Below, in pieces: positions 45,964 to 55,292 of a stretch of DNA of 64,000 bases (positions are counted from its first letter, which is position 1; each line of letters begins with the position of its first letter). The DNA is taken from positions 6,448,001 through 6,512,000 of the forward strand of contig OW818684.1 in NCBI GenBank assembly GCA_942493135.1. The letters are read 5' to 3'. Origin of the DNA: Planctellipticum sp942493135. GTDB lineage: Bacteria; Planctomycetota; Planctomycetia; Planctomycetales; Planctomycetaceae. Both the position numbers and the translations under genes were made by a program. The notes under the pieces were generated by a model. That model saw nothing but the letters and a program-made list of their open reading frames with translations. It ran no database searches and was not told the DNA's origin.

Positions 45964-46905
45964 TCATTCGCCGGTCCCCTCAATGGCTCTTCGAATGGCT
46001 TCTTTGACTCCCAGTGGACGGATCGCGAAATCCTGGAGCGCTCGCTGGTCCCGGACGACGGTCGGGTTCTTCAGTCCTTCGATCAGATGGCGGCCGATTG
46101 CGTAGGTGGCGGGGGTGACCAGAGCCAGCCAGAGGCCCGAGAGATACGGCGTCAGTATGGGGACGAAAATCAGCCAGCGCCGCAGGCCCCGCTGGCGGGA
46201 GTATTCGCGGATCAGATCGCCGTACGTCACGACGTCCGGGCTGCCGATTTCGAAGATGCGGCTTTCCCCCGGCGGCAACTCTCGGGCGGCCAGGAGATAG
46301 GCCAGGACGTCGTCGATGGCGACGGGTTGCGTGGCGGTCGCCAGCCAGCGCGGGCAGATCATCACCGGCAGCCGATCGGTGAGGGACTTCATCAACTGAT
46401 ACGAGAGGCTGCCCGCCCCGATGACCATGCCAGCGCGGAACTCGATCGTTTCGACGCCCGATTTCCGGAGAATCTCGCCAACTTCGTGCCGACTCCGCAA
46501 GTGGGGCGAGAGCTCCGGGTCGCTGTCGTCTCCCAGTCCGCCCAGGTAGACAATGCGTTGGACGCCGGCTCGCCTGGCGGCCTGGGCGAAGTTGGTCGCG
46601 GCCTGCCGGTCGGCCTGCTCAAAGTTGTTCGAGCCGGACATCAGGTGTACGAGGTAATACGCGGTGTGCACCCCGCGGAGGGCCGCGTCGAGTGAGGGAG
46701 CGTCGAGCACATCTCCCCGGACGATCTGCGTCGATTCGCGGACGATCGGCCGGAGTTTCTCAGGGTTTCGGGCCAGGCAACGCAGGGTGACTGGCAGCTT
46801 TTCGAACTCGGCAACGAGCCGCCCGCCGACGTAACCGGTGGCGCCGGTCAGCAGGACAACCGGGAGATTCGGCGCGTCGGTAAGTTTCATCTCGGGGGGC
46901 TGCAT
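45964..46905 (-). CDS. NAD(P)-binding Rossmann-fold protein (atypical SDR/NmrA-like)
   Basis: A 313 aa cytoplasmic protein with the nucleotide-binding motif LLTGATGYVGGRLV (TGxxGxxG), RCLARNPEKL for NADP preference, GDVLDAPSLDAALRG, and a YYLVHLM segment in place of the usual SDR YxxxK. This is the complex-I-assembly/NmrA-like atypical SDR group, where dehydrogenase activity is often absent. The C-terminal 100 residues contain a partly hydrophobic stretch (LIFVPILTPYLSGLWLALVT). ATG at 46905 or 15 bp downstream. It is divergent from the DUF1990 gene, and the two may be functionally linked. Confidence 0.87.
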   Translation of the reverse strand: MQPPEMKLTDAPNLPVVLLTGATGYVGGRLVAEFEKLPVTLRCLARNPEKLRPIVRESTQIVRGDVLDAPSLDAALRGVHTAYYLVHLMSGSNNFEQADRQAATNFAQAARRAGVQRIVYLGGLGDDSDPELSPHLRSRHEVGEILRKSGVETIEFRAGMVIGAGSLSYQLMKSLTDRLPVMICPRWLATATQPVAIDDVLAYLLAARELPPGESRIFEIGSPDVVTYGDLIREYSRQRGLRRWLIFVPILTPYLSGLWLALVTPATYAIGRHLIEGLKNPTVVRDQRALQDFAIRPLGVKEAIRRAIEGTGE

Positions 46906-47020
46906 CGATTTTGTTCCAGATCCCGGATGGGCGGCGGGTTGCGGTGTGGCTAGGATTCTTCGGGAAACGTCTGCCGTTGATTCTAGTCATGCACAGCTTT
47001 CGGAACAGGCGGTATTGCCG

Positions 47021-47638
47021 ATGGGTTTGATCTCGTGGCGAAAACCGTCTGCCGAGTCCTTGCAGCGTTTCGTTGAGGCCAAGTCGGGGCTGGACTACAG
47101 CTATGCGGCGGTCGGCGCAACGGCCCATGTGCCGCCGGCCGGGTTCGACATCGACCGCACCCGCATTGTGCTCGGTGCGGGGGAGCCGGCGTTTGAGGCG
47201 GCGAAACTTGCCTTACAGCGCTGGGAGCAATTCCGGCTGGGCTGGGTCGAGGCGTGGTCGTCCGAAAAACCCCTCGCGGCTGGCGAAGTCGTGGCCGTGA
47301 TGGGGTGGGCGATGGGGCTGTGGTGGCTCAATCCCTGCCGGATTGTCTACGTGATCGACGAATCGGGGCCGATCACCCGCTTCGGTTTTGCATACGGAAC
47401 TTTGCCGGGACATGTCGAAAAGGGCGAAGAGCGATTTCTGATCGAGTGGGACCGCGATTCGGAAGAAGTGTCGTACGACATTCTGGCATTTTCGCGGCCG
47501 AATCATGTCCTGACGCGCCTGGGTTACCGGCTGGTGCGCCGGAGCCAGAAGCGGTTCGGACGGGACTCTGCGGCGGCGATGTTCCGGGCCGTGCGCGGAC
47601 CCGCGCTGCTGCCCGATATTTGTCAGTCGACCGGTTGA
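47021..47638 (+). CDS. DUF1990 family protein
   Basis: A 205 aa protein with the DUF1990 pattern: LDYSYAAVGATAHVPPAGFD, WEQFRLGWVEAW, AMGLWWLNPCRIVYVID, RFGFAYGTLPGHVEKGEERF, YDILAFSRPNHVLTRLGY and RRSQKRFGRDSAAAM. The biochemical function of this family is unknown; plant and bacterial members exist. The ATG at 47021 matches the usual family start, although the ribosome binding site is weak. The divergent neighbour is an NAD(P)-binding protein, 115 bp away. Confidence 0.87.
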   Translation: MGLISWRKPSAESLQRFVEAKSGLDYSYAAVGATAHVPPAGFDIDRTRIVLGAGEPAFEAAKLALQRWEQFRLGWVEAWSSEKPLAAGEVVAVMGWAMGLWWLNPCRIVYVIDESGPITRFGFAYGTLPGHVEKGEERFLIEWDRDSEEVSYDILAFSRPNHVLTRLGYRLVRRSQKRFGRDSAAAMFRAVRGPALLPDICQSTG

Positions 47639-47725
47639 TGTTTCGCGGCGCCGGGGCGGCTGTGGTTACTCTGGAACAGACGTCGCAAGGCCATGCTGGC
47701 TCTCCAACCGCCGGCACAGCGAACT

Positions 47726-48475
47726 CTATTCCGGGTACCCCCCCCGCGGCTCCTGCAGTTCGCGGATCCAGATGTTGCGGAACTTGACCGGGTTGCCGTG
47801 GAACTGGATGTGGATCGGTTCGCGGTCGCCGTGCTTCGTGTAAGACGGCGGGGTCTCGTAGTCGGTCTTGCCGAGCAGCTCGGAGTGATTCTGAACGACG
47901 ACCCCGTTCTGCAGGACGGTGACGTAGCCCGGTTTCAGCAGCGTTCCCTGTTCGTCGAACCGCGGGGCGGTGAAGAGGATGTCATAAGTCTGCCACTCGC
48001 CCGGCTTGCGGCAGGCGTTGACCAGCGGCGGCTTCGTCTTGTAGAGCGAGCCGCACTGGCCGTCGAAGTAGGTCTTGTTATCGTAGGAGTCGAGGATCTG
48101 GACTTCGTAGCGGCCCATCAGGTAGACGCCGCTGTTGCCCCGGCCCTGGCCACTCCCTTTGACTTCTTCCGGAGAGGCCCATTCGAGGTGGAGCTGGCAG
48201 TCGCCGAAGCCGTCTTTCGTGGTGATGCCGCCCCCCTGCGGGATGGCGTAGCCGTTTTCAATCAGCCACTTGTCCCCTCCCTGCCACTGCGAGAGGTCTT
48301 TGCCGTCGAAGAGGATGCGGGCATCGGACGGAGGCCCGCCGACGGGGCCGGGATCGACTGCGGCAGGTTCGGGCCAGACGATGCCGCTGACCCACTCCTT
48401 GCCGACAGCAAACCCGCCGGCAAGGATGACGGCGGGAACGGAGACGGCCAGCAGGCGACGACGGAGAGAACGCAT
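47726..48475 (-). CDS. Secreted DUF1080 (3-keto-disaccharide hydrolase-type) protein
   Basis: A 249 aa exported protein with an N-terminal membrane or signal helix (LLAVSVPAVILAGGFAVG). The DUF1080 jelly-roll domain follows: ARILFDGKDLSQWQGGDKWLIENGYAIPQ, QLHLEWASPEEV, GNSGVYLMGRYEVQILDSY, GEWQTYDILFTAPRF, and NVWIRELQ-like NIWIRELQ. Characterised relatives are concanavalin-like hydrolases of keto-disaccharides; most members are untested. The ATG at 48475 is preceded by GAGGA. Confidence 0.92.
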   Translation of the reverse strand: MRSLRRRLLAVSVPAVILAGGFAVGKEWVSGIVWPEPAAVDPGPVGGPPSDARILFDGKDLSQWQGGDKWLIENGYAIPQGGGITTKDGFGDCQLHLEWASPEEVKGSGQGRGNSGVYLMGRYEVQILDSYDNKTYFDGQCGSLYKTKPPLVNACRKPGEWQTYDILFTAPRFDEQGTLLKPGYVTVLQNGVVVQNHSELLGKTDYETPPSYTKHGDREPIHIQFHGNPVKFRNIWIRELQEPRGGYPE

Positions 48476-48567
48476 CGGAGCTTCCTCGCGGTGTGTGGTA
48501 GACGACATGGAACGGCCAGTGCCGGCCGCGATGAGCCATCGTACCGCGGATCGTCGATCTGGAGTAA

Positions 48568-48990
48568 TCAGCGGCCGCCTGGGACGATCAGATCCTCTTT
48601 CCAGAGGTTGCTGAGCTGTTGAATCAGCCCGGTGAACTCTTCCAGATTGAGAGGCTTGGTGAGGTAGCCCTGGACGTCGAGCTGTTCGACGGCGGCGCGA
48701 TCGGAGGCGCTGGTCGACGCCGTCATGATGACGACCGGGATATGGCGGCGGGTTTCGTCGGCCCGGAGCTGCGCGAGGATTTCGCGACCGTCGCAGCCGG
48801 GGAGGCTGAGGTCGAGCAGCACAAGGTCCGGTTCAGGGACGCGGGCGTAGCGGCCGCGCTGGTACAGAAAGTCGAGGGCTTCGGCTCCGTCCGACAGCCA
48901 GGTGAGGCGATGGTAAACTGGAGCTTTGCGGAGAGCACCGATGGCGATTCGCGCGAACATCAGACTGTCCTCGACGAGGAGGATTTCCAT
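48568..48990 (-). CDS. Stand-alone response-regulator receiver protein (Rcp1/CheY-like)
   Basis: A 140 aa receiver domain without an output domain. It has ILLVEDSLMF with the acidic pair, phospho-acceptor Asp in DLVLLDLSLPGCDG, the Thr/Ser position in VVIMTAS, and Lys in YLTKPLNLEEF. The YQRGRYARVPEPDLVLLDLSLPG stretch is that of the Rcp1-like group, which receives phosphate from separate hybrid or phytochrome-type kinases. No kinase is adjacent. The start at ATG 48990 begins directly with the first strand. Confidence 0.92.
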   Translation of the reverse strand: MEILLVEDSLMFARIAIGALRKAPVYHRLTWLSDGAEALDFLYQRGRYARVPEPDLVLLDLSLPGCDGREILAQLRADETRRHIPVVIMTASTSASDRAAVEQLDVQGYLTKPLNLEEFTGLIQQLSNLWKEDLIVPGGR

Positions 48991-49302
48991 TGGCCGTCCG
49001 ACCACATTGTGATGCATGATGTTCGGCTCTACGAAGCGGGGGCGTTGATCGCTTGAGTCGACTTCAGTCTAGAGGAGACGGGGGGAGGAGTGACAGAGGG
49101 CGGGGACGCTACGGGAGAAGAATTCTGAGATCGGGAGAGCGGGGCGGGGTGCCGGAAACCGCCGGCGGCGACCGAGATGCGGAGTCGGTTCGCTGGAGTT
49201 CGTCCTGACTGCATCACAGAGATCGGACGTGTCCGGGATCCCGCTGAGGAAATCCCGGACACGCTGCGCGTGACGCTTCGGCCGCTGATCGCTGCCCTGA
49301 AC
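48991..49302. other. Intergenic region after the TolC-like gene
   Basis: About 310 bp between two minus-strand genes. It contains a strong hairpin at 49228-49263, listed separately, and presumably the promoter of the receiver gene. Confidence 0.4.
49228..49263 (-). terminator. Strong hairpin downstream of the TolC-like gene
   Basis: Perfect 12 bp arms CGTGTCCGGGAT (49228-49239) and ATCCCGGACACG (49252-49263) with a 12 nt loop, 40 bp after the TolC-like stop on the minus strand. There is no T tract, so it may act as a terminator or as an mRNA-protecting stem. Confidence 0.5.
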
Positions 49303-51438
49303 TTATGACGGACGGCGGCGCATCGCGAACGACTCTTCATCAGCATCTGCGGGTTGGTCGCCGTCGACCGGGAGGCGAACCGCGCCAGCCTTTAGAATCG
49401 TGGGGCTCTCGTCGGCCGCTTCACTTGGTCCGGCAATTGCTGGCGTCTCGGCCGGCCGGGACCATGAGTCTTTTGCGGCGATCGCGGTGGATGCCTTGCG
49501 ATCAGACTTCTCCGTCAATGTCCCGTCAACCGGCAGCATGTTGTAGAAATCGAGGAGCGTGCCCTTCTCGATATTCACGTTCTTGATCGCGAGCTGATAC
49601 TCGACGACGGCAGCGTTGTATTGACTGTCCGCTTCGGCGAACCGCCTCTGCGATTCGAGCAACTGTTCCAGGAGCAGCCGGCTCTCGCCGCGATCCAGAT
49701 TCCGCGTCTGGGCGAGGCCTTCGAGGTATTTCTCCGCCGCGGCGCGGCGGTCGTATGTTGTGCGTGTGGCTTCGAATGTCCGCGTCAGTTCGGCGTAGGC
49801 ATTGCCGGCGTTGTGCACGATCTGGCGTTCCTGCTCGCGGAGCAGGGCGCGGTCCCGGGCCAGGATGAACTCGGCGTTCGACACTGCCGCGTACGCCTGG
49901 CGATAGCCGATCGGTACCGACATTTCTACGCCGAGCTGCCATTCCTGGAAGTCGCCGCTGCCCAGGTTTCCGAAGGCGCTGCTGTAGAGATCGCCGGCAT
50001 TTCCGTCGAACATGCCGTGGCCGAAGCCGCGGAACCGGTAGCGGCCGACCGCGTCCAGTTTCGGGAGCAGGAAATTCTTGCTGGCGGTCAATTCCAGCTC
50101 GCTGCGTTTGATCTTCAGACGCTGCTTCATCAGTTCCGGACGTCGCTGCAGAGCTTCGGTCCGAACCAGATCCCAGTCGAGCGAGGTCTCGGCCAGGCAG
50201 GGGTCGTCCTCCGGGCGGATCAGGCGACCGTCGGTCGCGGGAATTCCGAGCAGCAGCCGCAGCCGGCGTTCGGCCAGGTAGACTCCCGTCGAATTGCGGA
50301 ATGTCCCGCCGGTACTGCCATTGTTTGTCCGGGTTCCATCGATCAGACGTCCGGACAGCGCGGTCTGCACGTCGTTCTCGAATCGATAGTACTGCTCGCG
50401 AAGCTGGTCCAGACGGAATTCCTCGAAGCCGGGGTCGCCGTTCGCGGCCCGGACTTTGAACGCCTCGTAGACTTCGAGAGCCATATCGCGCAATCGAATC
50501 CGACCGTCGAGTTCGCGGTAGGCGTTGTGGAGATCCCAGTAGGCGTTCTCGACATTGCTGAGATAGTCGCGCAGCGCAATCTCGAAGTCGGCTTGCGACA
50601 TGTCTGCGTTGACCCGCGCGATCATCACGCCGCGGTAGTTGCCCGGCGTTGCCCCCGGCCCTGCAATCCGGTTGAACTGACTTCCCGCCCCCTGCAACAG
50701 CGACTGACGGGCTTCGCCTTCAAACCACGTGGTATACGCGGAACCGTACAGGTTCGAAGGTGCGGTGTTGGCGTCGTACTCAAGAAAGTGCCGTACCGCG
50801 TACTGACCGCCGGTAGCGGACTGCTTGACGATTTCGTTTTTATAGACGTTGAGATCCTGCTGGAAGAACCGTCCGGCCTGGCCGCCAGACAGAAACAGGT
50901 TGTTGTAGATGCGGTCATTCTTCTCGTAATTCGCCGAGAAGTTGTACCGGGCATCGAAAGCGCTGAGTGCCGCCTCGACGCCGTACCGGGGATCGGTCTG
51001 ATTGACGATGGGGTTCAGATTCGTCTGAACCGTCTCCGGGCTGCGGAGAATCGTGCCGCCGAGGTCATTCAAGACTCGGGAGTTTTCGAGTCCCTGATGG
51101 ATCGCTTCATCGAGTGTGAGGTTCCAGTAGTCGGCTTCTCGTTCCGGCAGCTTGGAATCGAGCGTTCGCGGGGAGGGAGTGCTGTCCGGATAGTCCGAAG
51201 TCGGGAGGGCCGTGTCCGGATATTCGGTATTCTGAAAGACATGTTCTGTATATTTGTCGTATCGGTATTGCTCGATGAGCGCTCCGGCAGAGCGTGCGGC
51301 GCATCCCCCGGAAAATCCGGCCAGCGAGATCCCGATGCCGGTGCAGATCGCAAAGCGGCCGTGCCTCAGCAGGGATTTCAACCAGCGATGAGACCACCGG
51401 TTGGCTCCGTTGCCCAAGAACTGAGAGCGTGAAGTCAT
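49303..51438 (-). CDS. TolC-like outer membrane efflux protein
   Basis: A 711 aa exported protein with a lipoprotein-like signal (GISLAGFSGGCAARSAGAL, Cys at the cleavage site). The long body is rich in heptad-type helices: LTLDEAIHQGLENSRVLNDL, ALRDYLSNVENAYWDLHNAYREL, ERRLRLLLGIPATDGR, LRREQERQIVHNAGNAYAEL-like segments, and LLLEQLLESQRRFAEADSQYN. These are marks of the OEP/TolC trimer. It is longer than E. coli TolC, with an insertion rich in Gly and Asn around residues 380-400. No inner-membrane pump or adaptor gene is adjacent. The ATG at 51438 has AAGGG upstream. Confidence 0.85.
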   Translation of the reverse strand: MTSRSQFLGNGANRWSHRWLKSLLRHGRFAICTGIGISLAGFSGGCAARSAGALIEQYRYDKYTEHVFQNTEYPDTALPTSDYPDSTPSPRTLDSKLPEREADYWNLTLDEAIHQGLENSRVLNDLGGTILRSPETVQTNLNPIVNQTDPRYGVEAALSAFDARYNFSANYEKNDRIYNNLFLSGGQAGRFFQQDLNVYKNEIVKQSATGGQYAVRHFLEYDANTAPSNLYGSAYTTWFEGEARQSLLQGAGSQFNRIAGPGATPGNYRGVMIARVNADMSQADFEIALRDYLSNVENAYWDLHNAYRELDGRIRLRDMALEVYEAFKVRAANGDPGFEEFRLDQLREQYYRFENDVQTALSGRLIDGTRTNNGSTGGTFRNSTGVYLAERRLRLLLGIPATDGRLIRPEDDPCLAETSLDWDLVRTEALQRRPELMKQRLKIKRSELELTASKNFLLPKLDAVGRYRFRGFGHGMFDGNAGDLYSSAFGNLGSGDFQEWQLGVEMSVPIGYRQAYAAVSNAEFILARDRALLREQERQIVHNAGNAYAELTRTFEATRTTYDRRAAAEKYLEGLAQTRNLDRGESRLLLEQLLESQRRFAEADSQYNAAVVEYQLAIKNVNIEKGTLLDFYNMLPVDGTLTEKSDRKASTAIAAKDSWSRPAETPAIAGPSEAADESPTILKAGAVRLPVDGDQPADADEESFAMRRRPS

Positions 51439-52425
51439 CGAAAGGGCCCTTGGATCGCAAGTTTCTGCCGGCGACAGGTTTCCGGTCGACCAACGCTGGA
51501 AGCGTCGACGTTTCGGAAGTGTCAGGTGAATTATCGGACACCAGCCAAGCCGACTTTTAGGGGGAATCGACAAAATCGCTTCAAGCGTTGTTTCTGGTCT
51601 TGACTTGGTGATAACACCGATGTTTCAGGGTTCACGCTGAAGTCTGGCCCCAAAAAAGTGACGGACCGGATGTCTCTGGTGAGACCATGCGCGATGGCTG
51701 ACGACCGAATTGCGGCGGGAGGAATACGGTTGGGGATGCGAGAGTGATTTCGTGGTGCAGCTGTGCCTGGGTTGAAGGGAGAGTGTACGAAAGCTTGGGC
51801 CTGGCACCGTTTGTTTGTGGTGGCTTAACGGGCAGCCGCAACACGAGTTGCGTCTGTTCTACAGGTTGTCGCCGAATGCAGGAAAGCAGCGATGGCAGGA
51901 GGAACAACGAGGGCGTCACCGGTGATCGGAACGCTGCGGTCTGACGAAATTCACGGTTGAGGAAATGCCGGTGAGCCCGCAGGCTGGAGAACTGGGAGGA
52001 AATCTGCTTTCGCATCCTGTGAGGCGGGCCGCGTCGCGGATTGGATCGACGGGCTGCTCGACACGGTTTGGAAGCCGCAGATTTTCTGCCGAACTCAATG
52101 AATGCGATGATCGGAGCACGCATCTCGCTAAAGTTCGCCGCAGGACGTGTGCGAGCACGTTCGGAAGGCGTTGCCGCGGACCAGGGCCGGCTGTGACGGC
52201 TCCATTGCCGTATCAGTCGAGTTCAGTCGCTGCAATCATCGCATATCGGCAGACTTCGACGCGGCGGTCTTTGAGGTCGTTGCGGAGACCTCGCGCGACG
52301 CGATTCGGCGACGTTCGCCCCAGGGCAGAACGTCTCGTTCGTCTCCGGGGCTGCGCTGGCGTGTTGTGTTCCGCCGGTTAGAATCGCGGGACTCATCCAC
52401 GTCCGCCCAAGACCAGGAATCGCCC
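51439..52425. other. Long gene-free region between TolC-like and esterase genes
   Basis: Nearly 1 kb between two divergent genes with no recognisable protein-coding frame, repeat array or RNA gene. Open frames of 60 to 160 codons exist on both strands without ribosome binding sites or family content. GC appears lower in 51.55-51.95 kb. Confidence 0.4.
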
Positions 52426-53427
52426 GTGATCGACCTCCGCCGTATCCCAGTGATTGTTGCCGTCCTTTCCTTCTACGCCCTCGTCGCCGGTTCTGAAGTC
52501 GGCGCCCAGAATCCAGTGCCGCAACGGCCGGTTCTGCCGGAGGGATTCGTCGCCGACTACGATGTGAAATATGTCCTCGACGGCGACGAGGCACAGGCCC
52601 TCGACGTTTACTATCCGAAGACTCCCGCGGAACGGCCTTTGCCGCTGCTCGTCTGGGTTCACGGAGGCGGCTGGAGCGGCGGCAGCAAGTCGCAATTGCC
52701 CTACTTGAATCAGTTGCGGCGCGGTTACGTCGTGGCGAGCGTCGAATATCGCTTCAGCCAGAAGGCGAAGTTCCCCGCACAGATTCAGGACTGCCAGGCC
52801 GCGATTCGCTGGCTGCGTGCCAATGCGATGAAGTACAGCATTGATCCTAACAAGATTGGCGTCGGCGGTGGGTCGGCAGGCGGTCATCTGGTGGCTCTGC
52901 TGGGAACCAGCGGCGGCAAGAACGTCTTCTCGAAAATTGGCGGCAACGACGATCAGTCCGATCGCGTCCAGGCGGTCTGCGATATCTTCGGCCCGACCGA
53001 CTTCTGGACCGTCATCAAGCAGGCGGAGGCGGACCCGAACGTCAAGAACATCTTCCAATGGAACAAGGGCGACCCGTATTCGAAGCTCATCGACGCCAGG
53101 CTGGGTGAAGACAAGGAGAAGTGCGACGCGGTGAGCCCGGTGCAGTATGTCAGCGCGGACAATCCGCCGTTCCTGATTCTGCACGGCGACCACGACACGC
53201 TGGTCCCGTACGCTCAGAGCGTCGAACTGCAGGGACTGCTGGAAAAGGCTGGCGTGGAGGTCACGCTGCAGCGGCTGCCGGGCGCAGGTCACGGTGGCCC
53301 GGCATTCTCCCTGCCCGCGATTGCAAAGCTGGCGAATGCATTCTTTGACAAGCACCTCAAGGGCGTGGAGGCAAAGATTGAAGCATTGCCAGAGAGCGAC
53401 GTGACTGTGCCGGCAGTCAAGAAGTGA
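52426..53427 (+). CDS. Secreted alpha/beta hydrolase (esterase/acetylxylan esterase-like)
   Basis: A 333 aa exported hydrolase of the hormone-sensitive-lipase-like or BD-FAE group. The signal peptide is VIDLRRIPVIVAVLSFYALV. The oxyanion motif HGGGWSGG, nucleophile elbow GVGGGSAGGHLVAL, the Asp in LILHGDHDTLVPYAQ and the His in LPGAGHGGP form a full catalytic triad. The LDVYYPKTPAERPLPLLVWVHGG opening is typical of planctomycete carbohydrate esterase-like enzymes. GTG at 52426 has AGGAA 6 bp upstream and begins the signal peptide. Confidence 0.92.
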   Translation: MIDLRRIPVIVAVLSFYALVAGSEVGAQNPVPQRPVLPEGFVADYDVKYVLDGDEAQALDVYYPKTPAERPLPLLVWVHGGGWSGGSKSQLPYLNQLRRGYVVASVEYRFSQKAKFPAQIQDCQAAIRWLRANAMKYSIDPNKIGVGGGSAGGHLVALLGTSGGKNVFSKIGGNDDQSDRVQAVCDIFGPTDFWTVIKQAEADPNVKNIFQWNKGDPYSKLIDARLGEDKEKCDAVSPVQYVSADNPPFLILHGDHDTLVPYAQSVELQGLLEKAGVEVTLQRLPGAGHGGPAFSLPAIAKLANAFFDKHLKGVEAKIEALPESDVTVPAVKK

Positions 53428-53538
53428 CGAGGGGCGAGCAGGTTGCCGGCGCCAAAACTGCGGGGATCGCGCTACTGGCCTGAAGACAGTTCGGCTGCGG
53501 CAACCGGCGTTTCGTCTACGACCCGTCCCGGTGCGAAT

Positions 53539-53564
53539 CGGCTACGCGGTTGTCCGCGTAGCCG
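53539..53564. terminator. Perfect hairpin between convergent esterase and DUF1501 genes
   Basis: Arms CGGCTACGCG (53539-53548) and CGCGTAGCCG (53555-53564) with a 6 nt loop, about 110 bp from each stop. It is likely a bidirectional terminator; no T tract. Confidence 0.55.
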
Positions 53565-53677
53565 GCCGCTTGCAAGCCGACAAAGGAAACGGCACATCCT
53601 GTGCGGCTGCGGAGTCAAGAGGCAGAAGCTTTCACCGCGGCAAAGCTCTCTTCCGCGTCTCGTTCAGTTCGCAAGAT

Positions 53678-55168
53678 CTATGCCAGAATCTCCCGGATCA
53701 CGTGTCCGTGCACGTCGGTCAGCCGGCGGTCGATGCCGTTGTTCCGGTACGTCAGCTTCGTGTGATCGATTCCCAGCAGGTGCAGCATCGTAGCATGGAT
53801 GTCGTAGACCTCCGTCGGATGCAGCCGGTCCTGCGGCTTGTAACCGAAGTCGTCGCTGGGGCCGTACGACACGCCTCCCTTGATCCCGCCGCCGCAGAGC
53901 CAGTTCGTGAAGACGTACGGGTTGTGATCCCGTCCCTTGCCTCCCTGCGACGAGGGCATCCGGCCGAACTCGGTCGTCCACAGAATCAGCGTGTCCTCCA
54001 GCAGGCCGCGCTGCTTGAGGTCCTGGATCAGCGCCGCGGCCCCGTGGGCCATCCCCGCCGCGAGGGGACCGTGATCCCGCTCGATGTCCTCGTGGGAATC
54101 CCAGTTCCGCCGGGGGAAGCCATTGTCGTTGCCGGACCAGATCTGCACGAAGCGGACGCCGCGCTCCAGCAGCCGGCGGGCGACCAGGCACTTTCGACCG
54201 AAGTGGATTGTCTCCTCCTGGGCGTTGATCTCCTTGGGAAACTCCGCCGGGATGTGATCGAGGCCGTACATTTTGAGGATGTGCAGCGGTTCGCCGGAGA
54301 GGTCCAGGGCTTCCGGCGCCGCAAGCTGCATGCTCGCCGCCAGCTCATAGCTCCGGATGCGGGCCTCCAGCCGTTCGTCATCGGCCCGCGATTCGGCGTG
54401 CTTCGCATTCAGCCGGGCCAGCACGTTGAGCCCGGCGGCATCTCCCTTCGAGGAGATGTAGTCTCCCTGCCGGGCCGGGAAGAGGTCGGCGATCGGCGTG
54501 TCCGTTCCGGGAAAGATTGTCGTCCCCTGGTGCTGCGCCGGCAGGAACGCGCTGTCCCAGTTCTTGGTGCCGTTGGAGGCCAGGCCGCGGTGATCGGGGA
54601 GCACGACGAAGGTCGGCAGGTTTTCGTTCATGCTCCCGAGGCCATAGCTGATCCAGCTCCCCATGCCGGGAAACCCCGGCCGGTTGAAGCCGGTGGCCTG
54701 CAGCAGCGTCCCCTGGCTGTGAACGCCGGTCTTGCCGACGAGATTGTGAATGAAGGCCAGCTCATCGACGACGTTTCCCAGCGGGGCGACGATGTCGCTG
54801 ATCGCCTTTCCGCACTCGCCGTACGGTTGGAAATCCCACACGGGCTTCAGCCAGGGTCCAAGTCCGTTCTGAAAGGCTTCGACCGGTTCGCCGAAGTCCG
54901 ACGCCTGACCGTGGCGCTTCACCAGTTCGGGCTTGAAGTCGAACAGATCGACATGGCTGGCTGCGCCGGCCATGAAGAGCTGGACGACCCGCTTGGCCTT
55001 CGCGGGATGATGCAGTCCGGCGGGCATGCCTTCAGCCCCCAGCAGCCGTTCGGACTGCAGCAGCCCCGCCAGCGCCAGTCCACCGAGCCCGCCGCCGCTC
55101 TGCCACAAAAACTCCCGCCGACTGCTGACGGGAACCCGGACACCGTGCGGAAACGCGGATCGATTCAT
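53678..55168 (-). CDS. DUF1501 family protein with Tat signal
   Basis: A 496 aa protein starting with a twin-arginine signal (SSRREFLWQSGGGLGGLALAG), so it is probably exported folded. The DUF1501 domain, a sulfatase/alkaline-phosphatase-like fold, follows: AKRVVQLFMAGAASHVDLFDFKP, GECGKAISDIVAPLG, FVQIWSGNDNGFPRRNWDSHED, TLILWTTEFGRMPSSQGGKGRDHNP, and a C-terminal YDIHATMLHLLGIDHTKL. It is coupled, as in nearly all planctomycetes, with a PSD1/DUF1553 cytochrome-type gene just upstream on the same strand. The function of the pair is not established. The ATG at 55168 starts the Tat signal. Confidence 0.93.
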   Translation of the reverse strand: MNRSAFPHGVRVPVSSRREFLWQSGGGLGGLALAGLLQSERLLGAEGMPAGLHHPAKAKRVVQLFMAGAASHVDLFDFKPELVKRHGQASDFGEPVEAFQNGLGPWLKPVWDFQPYGECGKAISDIVAPLGNVVDELAFIHNLVGKTGVHSQGTLLQATGFNRPGFPGMGSWISYGLGSMNENLPTFVVLPDHRGLASNGTKNWDSAFLPAQHQGTTIFPGTDTPIADLFPARQGDYISSKGDAAGLNVLARLNAKHAESRADDERLEARIRSYELAASMQLAAPEALDLSGEPLHILKMYGLDHIPAEFPKEINAQEETIHFGRKCLVARRLLERGVRFVQIWSGNDNGFPRRNWDSHEDIERDHGPLAAGMAHGAAALIQDLKQRGLLEDTLILWTTEFGRMPSSQGGKGRDHNPYVFTNWLCGGGIKGGVSYGPSDDFGYKPQDRLHPTEVYDIHATMLHLLGIDHTKLTYRNNGIDRRLTDVHGHVIREILA

Positions 55169-55221
55169 GCGGCACACTCTTGTAGGGCGGGCTCCCGCCC
55201 ACCGGTCCTGTTCTTCTTCGG

Positions 55222-55256
55222 CCATCAACCATCAACCATCAACCATCAACCATCAA
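55222..55256. repeat. Perfect heptamer tandem repeat, family C
   Basis: Five exact copies of CCATCAA (55222-55256) lie between the PSD1 and DUF1501 genes. This is the only perfect heptamer array in the window and may vary in copy number between strains. Confidence 0.9.
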
Positions 55257-55292
55257 CGACTCACTCTCCCCGCTCAATCCACAAACACAAAC

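Noticed and set aside
55222..55256. CRISPR-like array
   Set aside because: The units are contiguous 7-mers without spacers, and no cas genes are present.
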